DNA of 64,000 nucleotides, taken from Vulcanimicrobiota bacterium. GTDB lineage: Bacteria; Vulcanimicrobiota; JAJTBE01. The stretch spans positions 1 through 64,000 of the forward strand of contig JAIORV010000075.1 of the NCBI GenBank assembly GCA_021107945.1, in the 5' to 3' direction. Under the pieces are notes generated by a model that made no database searches, was not told the origin of the DNA, and saw only the letters and a program-made list of their open reading frames with translations. Positions within the stretch are counted from its first letter, which is position 1. Each line of letters starts with the position of its first letter. The position numbers were made by a program, and so were the translations under genes. Below are positions 48,573-58,797 of this stretch, one piece after another.

Positions 48573-49808
48573 TTGCTGGAAGAACACAAATTATCTACAG
48601 ATGAAATTCTGGACGGGAGATACCGCATCTCAAACCTGATAAAAGCAGGAGGAATGGGAGCGGTTTACAAGGCCCTGGATATTCATCTTGACAACAGAAT
48701 TTGTGCTGTCAAAGAAATGCTTGATTCTTTTTCCACCCCGGAGGAGAGAAGATCGGGCATTGATCGGTTCCTTAGTGAAATTCAGGTGTTAGAGAGTTTT
48801 AGACATCCCAATATTCCCCATGTGACAGATCATTTTTTCCTCGAGAAATCTCCGGATCGTTTTTATTATTTTGTGATGGACTATATTGACGGAACTGATC
48901 TATCCTCTCTTTTAAAGAGGGATGGTGCTCCGGGACTGCCAGAATCACAGGTGATCCAGTATGCCATCCAGGTATGTGAAGCGCTTGAATATCTTCACAG
49001 TCTGGATCCTCCCGTAGCCCACAGGGATATCAAGTGTTCGAACATGTTATACAGGTATGAGGATCGCAGAATACTGCTCATTGACTTCGGTATCGCCCGT
49101 GTAGCTAATCCCGGAGAGGGATACTGGATAGGTACTCCTGGTTACGCTCCCCCGGAACAGCAGATGGGAAAACCAATTCCCGCTTCCGATTATTACGCCC
49201 TGGGAGCGACAATGCACGAACTTCTCACGGGAAAGAGACCCGAGGATTTCTACTTCCCCTCTTTCGAAGAGCTTGATATAACAATTGGCGACAGGTTGAA
49301 TGAATTTATCGGTACCTGCCTGGAACTTGACCCAGCGGATCGTCCTTTAAATGCCAAGATTATGAAAGAAGAACTTCTGAATATACTGGGGACTTCCATG
49401 GATGTTTCCCCATTGTCCGATGAATATCTTTTTGGTGAGAAGGTACAGGAATTTAAGGCGAAAAAACTTGACGGTATCTTGAGGGATCTAATAAAACGAT
49501 ATGGAAATGAAGCCCATACAAAGCATGTTCCGAAGTACCTTGATTATTTCAAATTTACACTATCCTGTCCCACAAATTTTTCATTGATAATCAAGAAAAG
49601 CGGCAGGGACAAGAAAATATATTTCTACGAGCAGCAAGGGATCCTGGAGAAGAAAGAGTTGGGAAGCCTGGACCCCACAAATGATGCTGAAGTGCAGTCC
49701 GTTCATAGATACATCAGTCGCTTTACGAGGGATTATGAGAAATTTAAAAGTGCAAACTGGGGTGGAGGAGAGGGATTTATTGGATTTGGCAATATAATTT
49801 CCTCATAG
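48573..49808 (+). CDS. Ser/Thr protein kinase
   Basis: IKAGGMGAVYKALD, CAVKEML, HRDIKCSNML, IDFGIARV; TTG start as in ORF track. Confidence 0.9.
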   Translation: MLEEHKLSTDEILDGRYRISNLIKAGGMGAVYKALDIHLDNRICAVKEMLDSFSTPEERRSGIDRFLSEIQVLESFRHPNIPHVTDHFFLEKSPDRFYYFVMDYIDGTDLSSLLKRDGAPGLPESQVIQYAIQVCEALEYLHSLDPPVAHRDIKCSNMLYRYEDRRILLIDFGIARVANPGEGYWIGTPGYAPPEQQMGKPIPASDYYALGATMHELLTGKRPEDFYFPSFEELDITIGDRLNEFIGTCLELDPADRPLNAKIMKEELLNILGTSMDVSPLSDEYLFGEKVQEFKAKKLDGILRDLIKRYGNEAHTKHVPKYLDYFKFTLSCPTNFSLIIKKSGRDKKIYFYEQQGILEKKELGSLDPTNDAEVQSVHRYISRFTRDYEKFKSANWGGGEGFIGFGNIISS

Positions 49809-49979
49809 AGGAAATTGTATCGCTTCGAAGAAATAAATATCATATTGGCCGGATCGTTATGTTATTATTTTATTTGATATGATTATTTAAAAATAACTGA
49901 TCATGTTAATATTTGACTCTTACATTCCTGAGTTATAATGTGTTTCCGGTAATAGCTATATTCTCAAGGAGGGCCCTAA

Positions 49980-50774
49980 TTGATTAGCAATATAGATAAA
50001 TTGACAGGCCTGTATGTAAAAAAATATTTTGTAAAACGGTTGGAGGAAGAACTTGCAAGAACCAGGCGTTACAAGAGGCCTCTTACACTAATTCTTTTCG
50101 AGATCAACTATAACTACTTCATGCCGGAATATAATATCAGGTGGGCTATGGTTTATACTATCCTTAAGCAATTCGGAGCGCTCCTTCTTCGCCAGTTGAG
50201 AAATGTCGATCTCGCGGGAAGATACGGGGGAGAGATGTTCTCGGTACTTTTACCCGAAACACCGCTTATAGGAGGAAAAATTGCGGCAGAGAGAATTCGC
50301 AAAGGAGTGGAAGATCACACATTTCTTGGTGACTCCATGGTTAAGGAAGTTCGTCTCGCTGTGAATTGCGGCACCGCTGCCTTTCCCATACATGGGAAAA
50401 ATTGCCAGGAACTTTTCTCCTCGGCTCACCAGGGACTTTTAATTTCCCGGAACGAGGGAGGAAATAAAGTTGTTATATGCCCTCATGAGCTTTACGACAA
50501 CGAAGGAAATTCACTTCTGACCATAGGACTTGAAGACGAATCGGCAAAAAAAGCCGCGGAATCTAAAAAGGCCGATGAGCCAGACCTTATTGATATTATT
50601 AAATCGGATAACACCAATAAGAACGACGGAGATTCCAAAGATAAAGAAGAGCTCAAGGAAGAAGAGAAAAAAGCTCCGGACGAATCCGAGGATAATGTTG
50701 GAATAAAATCGGCAATAGAAAAAAAGAAAGAGGAATTATGGAAGGGACTTGAAGAGAAGATGGGTAATGACTGA
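49980..50774 (+). CDS. GGDEF-domain protein with degenerate active site (GGEMF)
   Basis: DKLTGLYVKKYFVKRLEEELARTRRYKRPLTLILFEI; RYGGEMFSVLLPET; C-terminal charged tail. Confidence 0.8.
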   Translation: MISNIDKLTGLYVKKYFVKRLEEELARTRRYKRPLTLILFEINYNYFMPEYNIRWAMVYTILKQFGALLLRQLRNVDLAGRYGGEMFSVLLPETPLIGGKIAAERIRKGVEDHTFLGDSMVKEVRLAVNCGTAAFPIHGKNCQELFSSAHQGLLISRNEGGNKVVICPHELYDNEGNSLLTIGLEDESAKKAAESKKADEPDLIDIIKSDNTNKNDGDSKDKEELKEEEKKAPDESEDNVGIKSAIEKKKEELWKGLEEKMGND

Positions 50775-51627
50775 ACATAAAGAAACGGGGACCCTCTTCC
50801 TTACCGCCACTCCCATAGGAAATCTCGACGATATCACAATAAGGGCATTGGATATATTAAAAAAAGTGGATATCGTCGCCGCCGAAGATACAAGGAGAAC
50901 CCGGAAACTTCTCTCATTTTATGACATCCACAAACCCCTTATTTCTTTCAGAGAGCATAATAAGATATATCAGGGACAAAAAATTATCGGGATGCTGAAA
51001 GAGGGAAAGAATGTCGCCCTGTGCAGTGATGCGGGGATGCCGGTGATCTCCGACCCCGGTGAAGATTTCATCAGGCTCTGTATTGATGAGGATATACCTT
51101 TCACCATAATCCCGGGGGCGAATGCTGCAATTTCCGCTCTTGTATTATCCGGATTTTCCGCAAACACATTTCTTTACCTGGGCTTCATCCCCCGCAAGAA
51201 AAAGAAAAAACGGGAATTTCTCGAGAATATTTCAAAAGAACCTCATACATTGATTTTCTATGAATCTCCCAAAAGAGTGGTGCCCCTGCTTGAAGCTGTC
51301 TATGAAGTTATGGGAGATAGAAGGGTTTGTGTTGTGAGGGAATTGACAAAGATTCACGAGGAAGCAATTAGGGGAGAAACAACTCAAATTATCGGGGAGT
51401 TGAAGGACAGGGAATTAAGAGGGGAATTTACAATAATAATCGAGGGATTTGTTGAAGAAGAGAATGATGGGGATTACCTGGACGTAACTGAGATCGTATC
51501 AGAGGTGGAAAAGCTTACATCGGAGGGTATGTCCAAAAATGACGCCTTTAAAAAGATTGCTCCAAAATACCATACTTCAAAAAGAGCTATATATTCGATT
51601 TATCTAACTTATCAGGAGAAAAAATAA
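50767..51627 (+). CDS. rsmI: 16S rRNA (cytidine(1402)-2'-O)-methyltransferase
   Basis: GTLFLTATPIGNLDDITIRALDILKKVDIVAAEDTRRTRKLL, SDAGMPVISDPG; start set at ATG 50767, overlapping previous stop. Confidence 0.93.
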   Translation: MTEHKETGTLFLTATPIGNLDDITIRALDILKKVDIVAAEDTRRTRKLLSFYDIHKPLISFREHNKIYQGQKIIGMLKEGKNVALCSDAGMPVISDPGEDFIRLCIDEDIPFTIIPGANAAISALVLSGFSANTFLYLGFIPRKKKKKREFLENISKEPHTLIFYESPKRVVPLLEAVYEVMGDRRVCVVRELTKIHEEAIRGETTQIIGELKDRELRGEFTIIIEGFVEEENDGDYLDVTEIVSEVEKLTSEGMSKNDAFKKIAPKYHTSKRAIYSIYLTYQEKK

Positions 51628-51898
51628 GGAGACTATTCACCGCAGAGAATACTGAAACAAGCCTGCCCCGGCGAAGGCCGGGATTCAGCACAGGTTTCTG
51701 ATTGTCATGTTATGACAATTGCAGGGATTGCCTTTATTAATGAATCGCACGCTGCGCCGTCCCGCCGCCCTGATAACGACAATTGTGTAAGCTCTGTAAT
51801 ATGTGCCTCTTAATCCCCGGATAAATTCCAGGCATACCCGGAATATATTTTTATTTTTTGCGATCTATATATATGTTGGCATCTAATTATCAGGGGGG

Positions 51899-54800
51899 TT
51901 GGTTAACATGGCATGTGGTATCGTCATTGCAATTTTCCTTATCATACTGTTTGTCGCCGCCTTCAGCGACCATAAAAAGAGGAAAGACAAGGAAAATCTC
52001 CTGGAATCCTTGTCAAACGAAGTACCTCTTTTTCAAGTGAAGTTCAATAGGATGATTGATAAGATTCGAGAGAAGGTTTTCTCGCTCTCGGACAAAGTTG
52101 ATAAAATCGAGAGCAATCAAAAGAAACAAATGTCCGGGGGAATATGGGACAGGCTCAATAAAATTGATAAAAGAATCGGGAAAATAGAGAATATCGTCTC
52201 GATTTCACCCCCGGAGTCTGAGATCCAGGCTGAGTCAGGTGAAGCGGCAATCCTGATTGAATCCGTCGAAGAGATACAAGATCAGGAAGAACACAAAGAA
52301 GCTGAATCTATACCGCTTGAATCGAGATCACAGGTGGAAAGAAAGAATGATGGAATAAGTCGCAAAGAAGAAGATGTCGAAGAAGAGCAAAGAATACTTG
52401 TCGAGCTTGTAAGACCGGGCCCCGAAAAAACAGAAAGTAAGGACAATGGTGAACCTGTCGATTTATATCTTGCATCTATAAAATCACAGGCAAACGACGA
52501 AGAGGAACCTGTTTCACAATCCCCGGAGGAGAAAATTGAAACCGGAAAACAGGAAAACGCCGGGATGGGCATATTAACCACATCAGGGAATACATTACAA
52601 AACCTTTCCGCAAATAAAAAGAAATATTCCGAGAAAGCTTCACGATGGGAGATGGAATTGGCCGGAAGATGGATGGGCGTGGTCGGAATCATATTGATAA
52701 TGATGGGGGTCATATTTTTCCTTCGAAAGGCCATGCAGGCGGCAAAAGGCGGAATTATTCCACACGGACTGCCACAGGTTATAGTCGGCGTGCTTCTCGG
52801 AATCGGACTCATTGCACTTGGGGATCGCTTCCACCGGAAGGATATGAAGACTCTGGGGCACTCCCTCATCGGCGGTGGACTCTGCACATTATTTTTCACC
52901 ATCAGCGCATCTTACTTCTACTTCGGATTGATCAGCAATCGCTTCATTCTCGCCGCTTTAATATTCGGCACAATAGCGGCATCCGGCGTCACCATTTTTA
53001 AGTATAATTCCAAAATCATCGCAAATGTTGTACTCCTTATCTCGTTTGCAACACCGTTTTTGATGATGTTTAAATTTGCCGATTTAAGACTTCTCTATTT
53101 CTACCTCATTGCAATAAACCTCGGCGTGGTCTTTGTTGCATACCGGAAGAAATGGGCATACTACATCATGGCTGCGTTCCTGCTGACATATTTTCATTAT
53201 TTCTGGAACTACGGACTCACACAGGAAAACACAGGAACAAGTTTAACATTCCTATCCATTTTCTATGTGATTTTTCTGCTTTCCAACAACCTGTTTCATT
53301 TCAAGGAAAAAGTATCCGGAGGATACAACCTTTTCATCTCGTATTTCAATCCGTTATTATTCGGGTGTATATCATATTATGCCCTGCTGAAAAGTCCCAA
53401 TTGGCAGGCTCTCAGCACATACACCGCCCTTGCTCTTATACATCTGTATATCGTCGGTAAATCAAGACGTCTCGAGGAATACGATCCCAGGTTTGCCGCA
53501 ATGACCCGCGCCAACCTTATCATCGGGCTCATGTTCATTACTACCGCGATTAGCTTCTTTACATTTTTCACCGATACCGACACATACTTCGGACTTGTTA
53601 CGGCGCTGTGGTTCATCGAAGCTTTCGCCCTGCTGATATTCAGTTTCAGGATCGGTTTCTGCGACAGAATCATCAGGCGGTTTTCATACCTTGTCCTGGG
53701 GATAATATGGGCACAGATGATTTCGGTCATATCCTGGATGCCACAAGGCACTGCCTGGCAGATATTGCATAAGTTCTCCATCTATTTTGTCTCGATGATT
53801 CTATTTTACGCATATTTCCATATTATGTATAAAAACAAGCAGGAGCTTGAGGGTGAGGATAACCGGATGATGGCGGCTTCACTCCTGTCCTGCTTCGGGA
53901 TTGCCATCTATCTGACATATAGCTTCTATCATATATATGCCCTGTTGGTCATACTGGCGGCGGCGGCGTATATCCTCCTGTACCTCTCACACCGTTTCCG
54001 GGACAGGCTCTCATATTTCAGGTATATAAGCTATATGTTGTTTGCGGGTATTTCAGTGTCAATTGTTCTCCTCGAATTCTCAGTACCTGAAGTTTTCCCG
54101 ATTATCGCAAGAACCGTCAAATCCGAAAAGACTGTCCTGTATATAATACTTGCATTTATTTACGGGCTGAATTTCTATACTCTATTCAAATACTCCGGGC
54201 TTACAAAAGATCAAAAAGAAAAATTTATTTTCAGCATTTCAATCCTCACACCGGCAATTATTGCAATGATACTGGGTTATCATTATCTGAAGGTTTATTC
54301 GCTATTGCTTCTGGCTGGAGTTGTGGGATATGTGCTTTTATACCTCTCATTTCGATTCCGGGATAAGATCAGGAATTTGCGTTTTGCAGGTTATGTGGTG
54401 TTCATAGGTGTTATAGCGGGGCTGGTGGGAGTTGAAGTTGCCGTATTTGGGGGAAATATCGCCCATATATCGTTCAGGATATCCCCAATTCTGAAAACAG
54501 TTCTTTACTCCGCCCTTGCGGTTGTCTTTTGTGTTAACTTCATCACTCTTTACAGGGAGCGGGACCTTCTTCATGAGAACGAGAAGTTAATGATGGGTTT
54601 ATCCGTCATAGCTCCCGGAATTATAACATTCATCCTGACATATCGTTATGTCAACCCGTTTGGGATGATGATCATAGGGGCGTTCATATCGAATATTTTC
54701 CTTTATCTTGCCCTGCGGTTCAGGAAGGAGATCCGCTCTCTCAAAACAATTTCGTACCTATTGATGGGCTCGATAACATTTCTTGTGCTGGTATGGCCTT

Positions 54801-55690
54801 TTAGAACAATGAATATGCACTATCTGAACTTCCGGTTTATTTCAATTCTATGTATTGCTTTCCTGTTCCTGAACGCCTGGTATTATATAAGAAAGCATGA
54901 AGATGTTCTCTCTGATGAGAATAAGAAATACCCGCTATATATCTTCTCCATGATCTGCATTGTCTTGATGAAAGGTTTTGTTATGGAATCTTATGGGTCA
55001 GTCTCGACACTGATGTGGAGTTTAATCGGACTGGGTGTCTTGTATATCGGTAAGTACAAGCTCAAGGACAGGAGAGTTGCTCAAGCAGGCTTCGTCGCCC
55101 TCTCAATTGCACTTTTAAAATCGCTTGCTTATGACTCCTCGGCCATATCACTTGCCGGAAAGATGATCGTATTAAAAAAAGCAGCGGGTGTGTCGGCGCT
55201 CTCCGTACTTGGCAATGTCTATTCCCTGCAGGTAATAGGTCATGATATCGCCCTGCTCTTATCAATAGGAGCGGTGTTTTATGTTGCATCGAGGTTGACA
55301 AAAGATGAGCCTGTATTGAGAGATGTATTCCAGGCGTATTGTCTTATTATTCTTGCATTTCAGATGAGCTCGGTTCTGTTCAGGGTTTACGGCATTCTTG
55401 ATAATTTCCAGGTGATTCTTACGGTTTTCTGGGGAATTATCTCCCTTGTGAATATAATAATCGGTCTCCAGATGGGAAGGAAGGTCTTCCGTCTATTCGG
55501 TCTTGTCCTGCTCATTGCATCAGCTTTGAAAATTGTGTTTATTGACATATGGGTTCTGGGATTTTATTTCATGGCAATGCCCCTGTTCATTGTCGGAGGA
55601 ATATTTATAGTAACCTCATTCCTTTACCAGAAATACCGCGGGCAATTGGCCGAGAAGACTGAAAAAACAGTGGCAGTAAAACCTGCATAG
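51899..55690 (+). CDS. DUF2339-like multi-pass membrane protein
   Basis: 1263 aa; coiled-coil N-terminus then WEMELAGRWMGVVGIILIMMGVIFFLRKA and many TM helices. Confidence 0.85.
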   Translation: MVNMACGIVIAIFLIILFVAAFSDHKKRKDKENLLESLSNEVPLFQVKFNRMIDKIREKVFSLSDKVDKIESNQKKQMSGGIWDRLNKIDKRIGKIENIVSISPPESEIQAESGEAAILIESVEEIQDQEEHKEAESIPLESRSQVERKNDGISRKEEDVEEEQRILVELVRPGPEKTESKDNGEPVDLYLASIKSQANDEEEPVSQSPEEKIETGKQENAGMGILTTSGNTLQNLSANKKKYSEKASRWEMELAGRWMGVVGIILIMMGVIFFLRKAMQAAKGGIIPHGLPQVIVGVLLGIGLIALGDRFHRKDMKTLGHSLIGGGLCTLFFTISASYFYFGLISNRFILAALIFGTIAASGVTIFKYNSKIIANVVLLISFATPFLMMFKFADLRLLYFYLIAINLGVVFVAYRKKWAYYIMAAFLLTYFHYFWNYGLTQENTGTSLTFLSIFYVIFLLSNNLFHFKEKVSGGYNLFISYFNPLLFGCISYYALLKSPNWQALSTYTALALIHLYIVGKSRRLEEYDPRFAAMTRANLIIGLMFITTAISFFTFFTDTDTYFGLVTALWFIEAFALLIFSFRIGFCDRIIRRFSYLVLGIIWAQMISVISWMPQGTAWQILHKFSIYFVSMILFYAYFHIMYKNKQELEGEDNRMMAASLLSCFGIAIYLTYSFYHIYALLVILAAAAYILLYLSHRFRDRLSYFRYISYMLFAGISVSIVLLEFSVPEVFPIIARTVKSEKTVLYIILAFIYGLNFYTLFKYSGLTKDQKEKFIFSISILTPAIIAMILGYHYLKVYSLLLLAGVVGYVLLYLSFRFRDKIRNLRFAGYVVFIGVIAGLVGVEVAVFGGNIAHISFRISPILKTVLYSALAVVFCVNFITLYRERDLLHENEKLMMGLSVIAPGIITFILTYRYVNPFGMMIIGAFISNIFLYLALRFRKEIRSLKTISYLLMGSITFLVLVWPFRTMNMHYLNFRFISILCIAFLFLNAWYYIRKHEDVLSDENKKYPLYIFSMICIVLMKGFVMESYGSVSTLMWSLIGLGVLYIGKYKLKDRRVAQAGFVALSIALLKSLAYDSSAISLAGKMIVLKKAAGVSALSVLGNVYSLQVIGHDIALLLSIGAVFYVASRLTKDEPVLRDVFQAYCLIILAFQMSSVLFRVYGILDNFQVILTVFWGIISLVNIIIGLQMGRKVFRLFGLVLLIASALKIVFIDIWVLGFYFMAMPLFIVGGIFIVTSFLYQKYRGQLAEKTEKTVAVKPA

Positions 55691-55756
55691 GGGGCCTAAT
55701 CTTTGATGCTCTATTCCAATGGAAGATGTCCTTCCTTATTGAAAAAAGCCTTGCAA

Positions 55757-56027
55757 ATTGTCATTCTGAGCGGATCAAGAATGAGTTGCTTTAATCCGAT
55801 GATTTTCTTAAAGATAAAATTTTCTTGATGCTCGTGATTGACACAGCGAAGAATCTCGGCCCTGATTGTTTAATGGAGCAGGTCTTGATAAAAAAGAGGA
55901 TTATTCTGAAGTAGATCCCCGGGGATGAGATCCTTCGCTGTGGGATAAATCGGAGGCAAGTATATGTCTGTTCTTGCCATGTTTTATCCGGGAAAGGAAA
56001 AGATCGTATTCCGCTCAGGATGACACA
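55757..56027. repeat. ~270-bp imperfect palindromic element related to the 25.6-kb element
   Basis: Terminal gtcattCTGAGCGGA / TCCGCTCAGgatgac and internal AGCGAAGaATCTC / GAGATcCTTCGCT inverted pairs. Confidence 0.75.
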
Positions 56028-56317
56028 AAAATTGATATGATTATCGGACAATTCACTCCATCCCAAAAAATGTATATAAAGATTTGATATTGAGCGGGGG
56101 GTGTAATTCTACCATTGGTTTTGTGAAGTGCAGTAAATAAAGGAAAACAATCAGGATTATTGAAAGCTTTTTATATGCGATTATAACAGGCTTTCTTTTT
56201 AATTCGGACATTGATCGCATATGTATTAGTAATCAGGATGACAGTTTGGAAGACATCGAAAGTAAATAAAACTAATTCTCTGCGTTCTCCGCGATCTCTG
56301 CATTGAAAAAAATAATT

Positions 56318-58204
56318 ATGTGTGGAATATTTGGATTTACAACTGAAAACACTCCCGGTTTCGACAGGCAAGTTATACTTGAAAAAATGTGCGATTCCAT
56401 CAGGTACAGAGGACCTGACGATGAGGGATATTATATCGACGACAACATATCCCTTGGGATGTGCAGACTTTCAATTATAGACCTGGATACCGGGCAACAG
56501 CCTATATTCAACGAGGATAGGTCAGTTCTTGTTGTCTGTAACGGTGAGATTTATAATTTCAGGGAAATAAGGGATGAAATGGAAAAGAAGGGGCATAAAT
56601 TCCACACATCCACAGATGTTGAAGTTATAGCTCATCTTTACGAGGAATACGGTAATGACTTTATCAAAAAACTTGACGGAATGTTCGGACTTGCCCTGTG
56701 GGATATAAATAAAAAAAAGCTTATCCTTGCAAGGGACAGGATGGGCATAAAGCCCCTGTTTTATTATGAGAAAGACGGCGTTTTAGCATTTGGCTCTGAG
56801 ATCAAGACGATCATGAAAATCCCTGGAATTGACGATCTGATGGACACAACCGCACTTTACGATTATTTCTCATACAACTACATCCCCGCTCCCCGCAGCA
56901 TATACAGCCATATAAAGAAACTGCTTCCCGGACATTATATTGTGTATGAGAACGGCAAGACCTCGATAAATAAATACTGGTCTCTTGATCCGGATCTCAT
57001 AAATTACAGCAGGAGTGAGGGCGAATGGGCAGAGTTGATATACTCAGCATTGAAAGGGGCTGTCCGCAGTCATCTGGTCAGTGATGTGCCTCTTGGGGTC
57101 CTTCTCAGCGGAGGCATAGACTCGACAGCGATTACGGCAATTATGACCCGGATGAATGTCCCCGTTCGCACATTCTCGATAGGATTCCAGGAGAAATCAT
57201 TCAATGAGCTGGAATATGCGCGATTGGCGGCTGAAAAATATGGATGTGAGCATCACGAGGAAGTTGCCCGCCCTGATGCGGTTTCGTTGATCAATGAAAT
57301 CACCGGGCATTTTGATGAGCCTTACGCGGATTCGTCCGCCTTGCCGGTATATCTTGTTTCCAAGTTAGCAAGAAAGAATGTGAAAGTTGTATTATCAGGA
57401 GAGGGAAGCGACGAGATTTTCGCCGGCTATATGACTTATGACGCTGATATGCTTGCCGAGAAATATCAGAAGATACCGGGAGTTGTTAGAAATAAAATAT
57501 TGCCGGGAATTGTCAACCTTCTCCCCGTATCAACAAAAAAAGTGAGCTTCGATTACAAGGCCAGGAGGTTTATTCGGGGAGCGAACCAGGATCTCATAAC
57601 AAGACATTACCTATGGAAAGTAATATTTGACGAGGACGAAAAGAGAAAGTTGATTCTCCCCGATGTTTATGAGAATTCTTATCCACGCGATTCAATTGAA
57701 GTTTTTAAAAAAATCTATAACCGGGGAAATCCGTCAACGGATCCCCTCAACCATATTTTATATGCCGATACCGGTGTATATCTTCCCGACGACCTGCTGA
57801 CCAAAGTTGACCGGATGAGTATGGCTCACTCCATAGAATCCAGGGTTCCGTTTCTGGATCATCATCTTGTTGAGCTCGCTTTTTCCATACCCTCAAACCT
57901 TAAATTAAAAGGGAGAATTAAAAAGTATATTTTAAAGAAAGCTTTGAGAGGGATAGTGCCTGACAGAATCCTCAATCGCAAGAAAGCGGGATTCTCCATT
58001 CCCGCGGGAAAATGGTTCAAGAATGAATTGAAGGAATTTGCCGGCGAGATTCTATCTATCAGCAATATAAAGAAAACAGGTGTCCTTAATCCGGACTATG
58101 TAAGAAAAATCTGGAATGATCACCAGGAAGGAAAGTCGGAGAATTCGAGGCAGATATGGGGATTGATGATGTTTAATTTATGGAAATTGGGAATGAGGAA
58201 ATAA
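56318..58204 (+). CDS. asnB: asparagine synthetase (glutamine-hydrolysing)
   Basis: MCGIFGF N-terminal Cys nucleophile; GVLLSGGIDSTAI PP-loop; start set at ATG 56318. Confidence 0.94.
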   Translation: MCGIFGFTTENTPGFDRQVILEKMCDSIRYRGPDDEGYYIDDNISLGMCRLSIIDLDTGQQPIFNEDRSVLVVCNGEIYNFREIRDEMEKKGHKFHTSTDVEVIAHLYEEYGNDFIKKLDGMFGLALWDINKKKLILARDRMGIKPLFYYEKDGVLAFGSEIKTIMKIPGIDDLMDTTALYDYFSYNYIPAPRSIYSHIKKLLPGHYIVYENGKTSINKYWSLDPDLINYSRSEGEWAELIYSALKGAVRSHLVSDVPLGVLLSGGIDSTAITAIMTRMNVPVRTFSIGFQEKSFNELEYARLAAEKYGCEHHEEVARPDAVSLINEITGHFDEPYADSSALPVYLVSKLARKNVKVVLSGEGSDEIFAGYMTYDADMLAEKYQKIPGVVRNKILPGIVNLLPVSTKKVSFDYKARRFIRGANQDLITRHYLWKVIFDEDEKRKLILPDVYENSYPRDSIEVFKKIYNRGNPSTDPLNHILYADTGVYLPDDLLTKVDRMSMAHSIESRVPFLDHHLVELAFSIPSNLKLKGRIKKYILKKALRGIVPDRILNRKKAGFSIPAGKWFKNELKEFAGEILSISNIKKTGVLNPDYVRKIWNDHQEGKSENSRQIWGLMMFNLWKLGMRK

Positions 58205-58290
58205 AGAATTTTACCGCCAAGGAAAGCAGGGGGTTTTCTCTAAGGAAATTAGGAAATGAGGACGATGATGGCCGATAAACGCAGCCCGAA

Positions 58291-58708
58291 TCTGTAGGAG
58301 GGACGTCCCCGTCCCGATAAAATGAGAACGGAAGACAGATTTGTTTATTCACCGCAAAGACCACAGAGACCACAGAGGGTAATGCGGAGCGGAGGGCGGA
58401 ACTGTAGGAGGGACGTCCCCGTCCCGATAAAATGAGAACGGAAGACGGATTTGTTTTTCACAACAAAGACCACAGAGACCACAGAGGGTAATGCGGAGCG
58501 GAGGGCGGAACTGTAGGAGGGACGTCCCCGTCCCGATAAAATGAGAACGGAAGACGGATTTGTTTTTCACAACAAAGACCACAGAGACCACAGAGGGTAA
58601 TGCGGAGCGGAGGGCGGAACTGTAGGAGGGATGTCCCCATCCCGATAAAATGAGAACGGAAGACGGATTTGTTTATTCACCACGAAGCCACGGAGAACAC
58701 GAAGGAAA
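58291..58708. repeat. tandem array, four copies of a ~109-bp unit, each with a GTAGGA-class hairpin
   Basis: CTGTAGGAGGGAYGTCCCCRTCCCGATAAAATGAGAACGGAAGAC at 58292, 58402, 58511, 58620. Confidence 0.95.
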
Positions 58709-58797
58709 TGAATGATGACGGAGACCGGAGGACGGATTGCGGAGAACAGATCACGCTTCCCACTTCTCATCTCCCGACTCCGATTATACCGGTAGCA

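Noticed and set aside
49980-50774. Active diguanylate cyclase call
   Set aside because: The active-site motif is GGEMF, not GG(D/E)EF, so I only call a degenerate GGDEF domain.
52282-52902. 206-aa ORF antisense to the DUF2339 gene
   Set aside because: Antisense shadow ORF, low complexity, no independent start signals.
58291-58708. Possible CRISPR array
   Set aside because: The repeat unit is ~109 bp and nearly identical throughout, with no 25-40-nt repeats alternating with unique spacers and no cas genes in the window.
58173-58770. Overlapping minus-strand ORFs (GLCGLCCEKQIRLPFSFYRDGDVPPT...)
   Set aside because: They arise from translating the 109-bp tandem repeat; the same peptide recurs in each copy.
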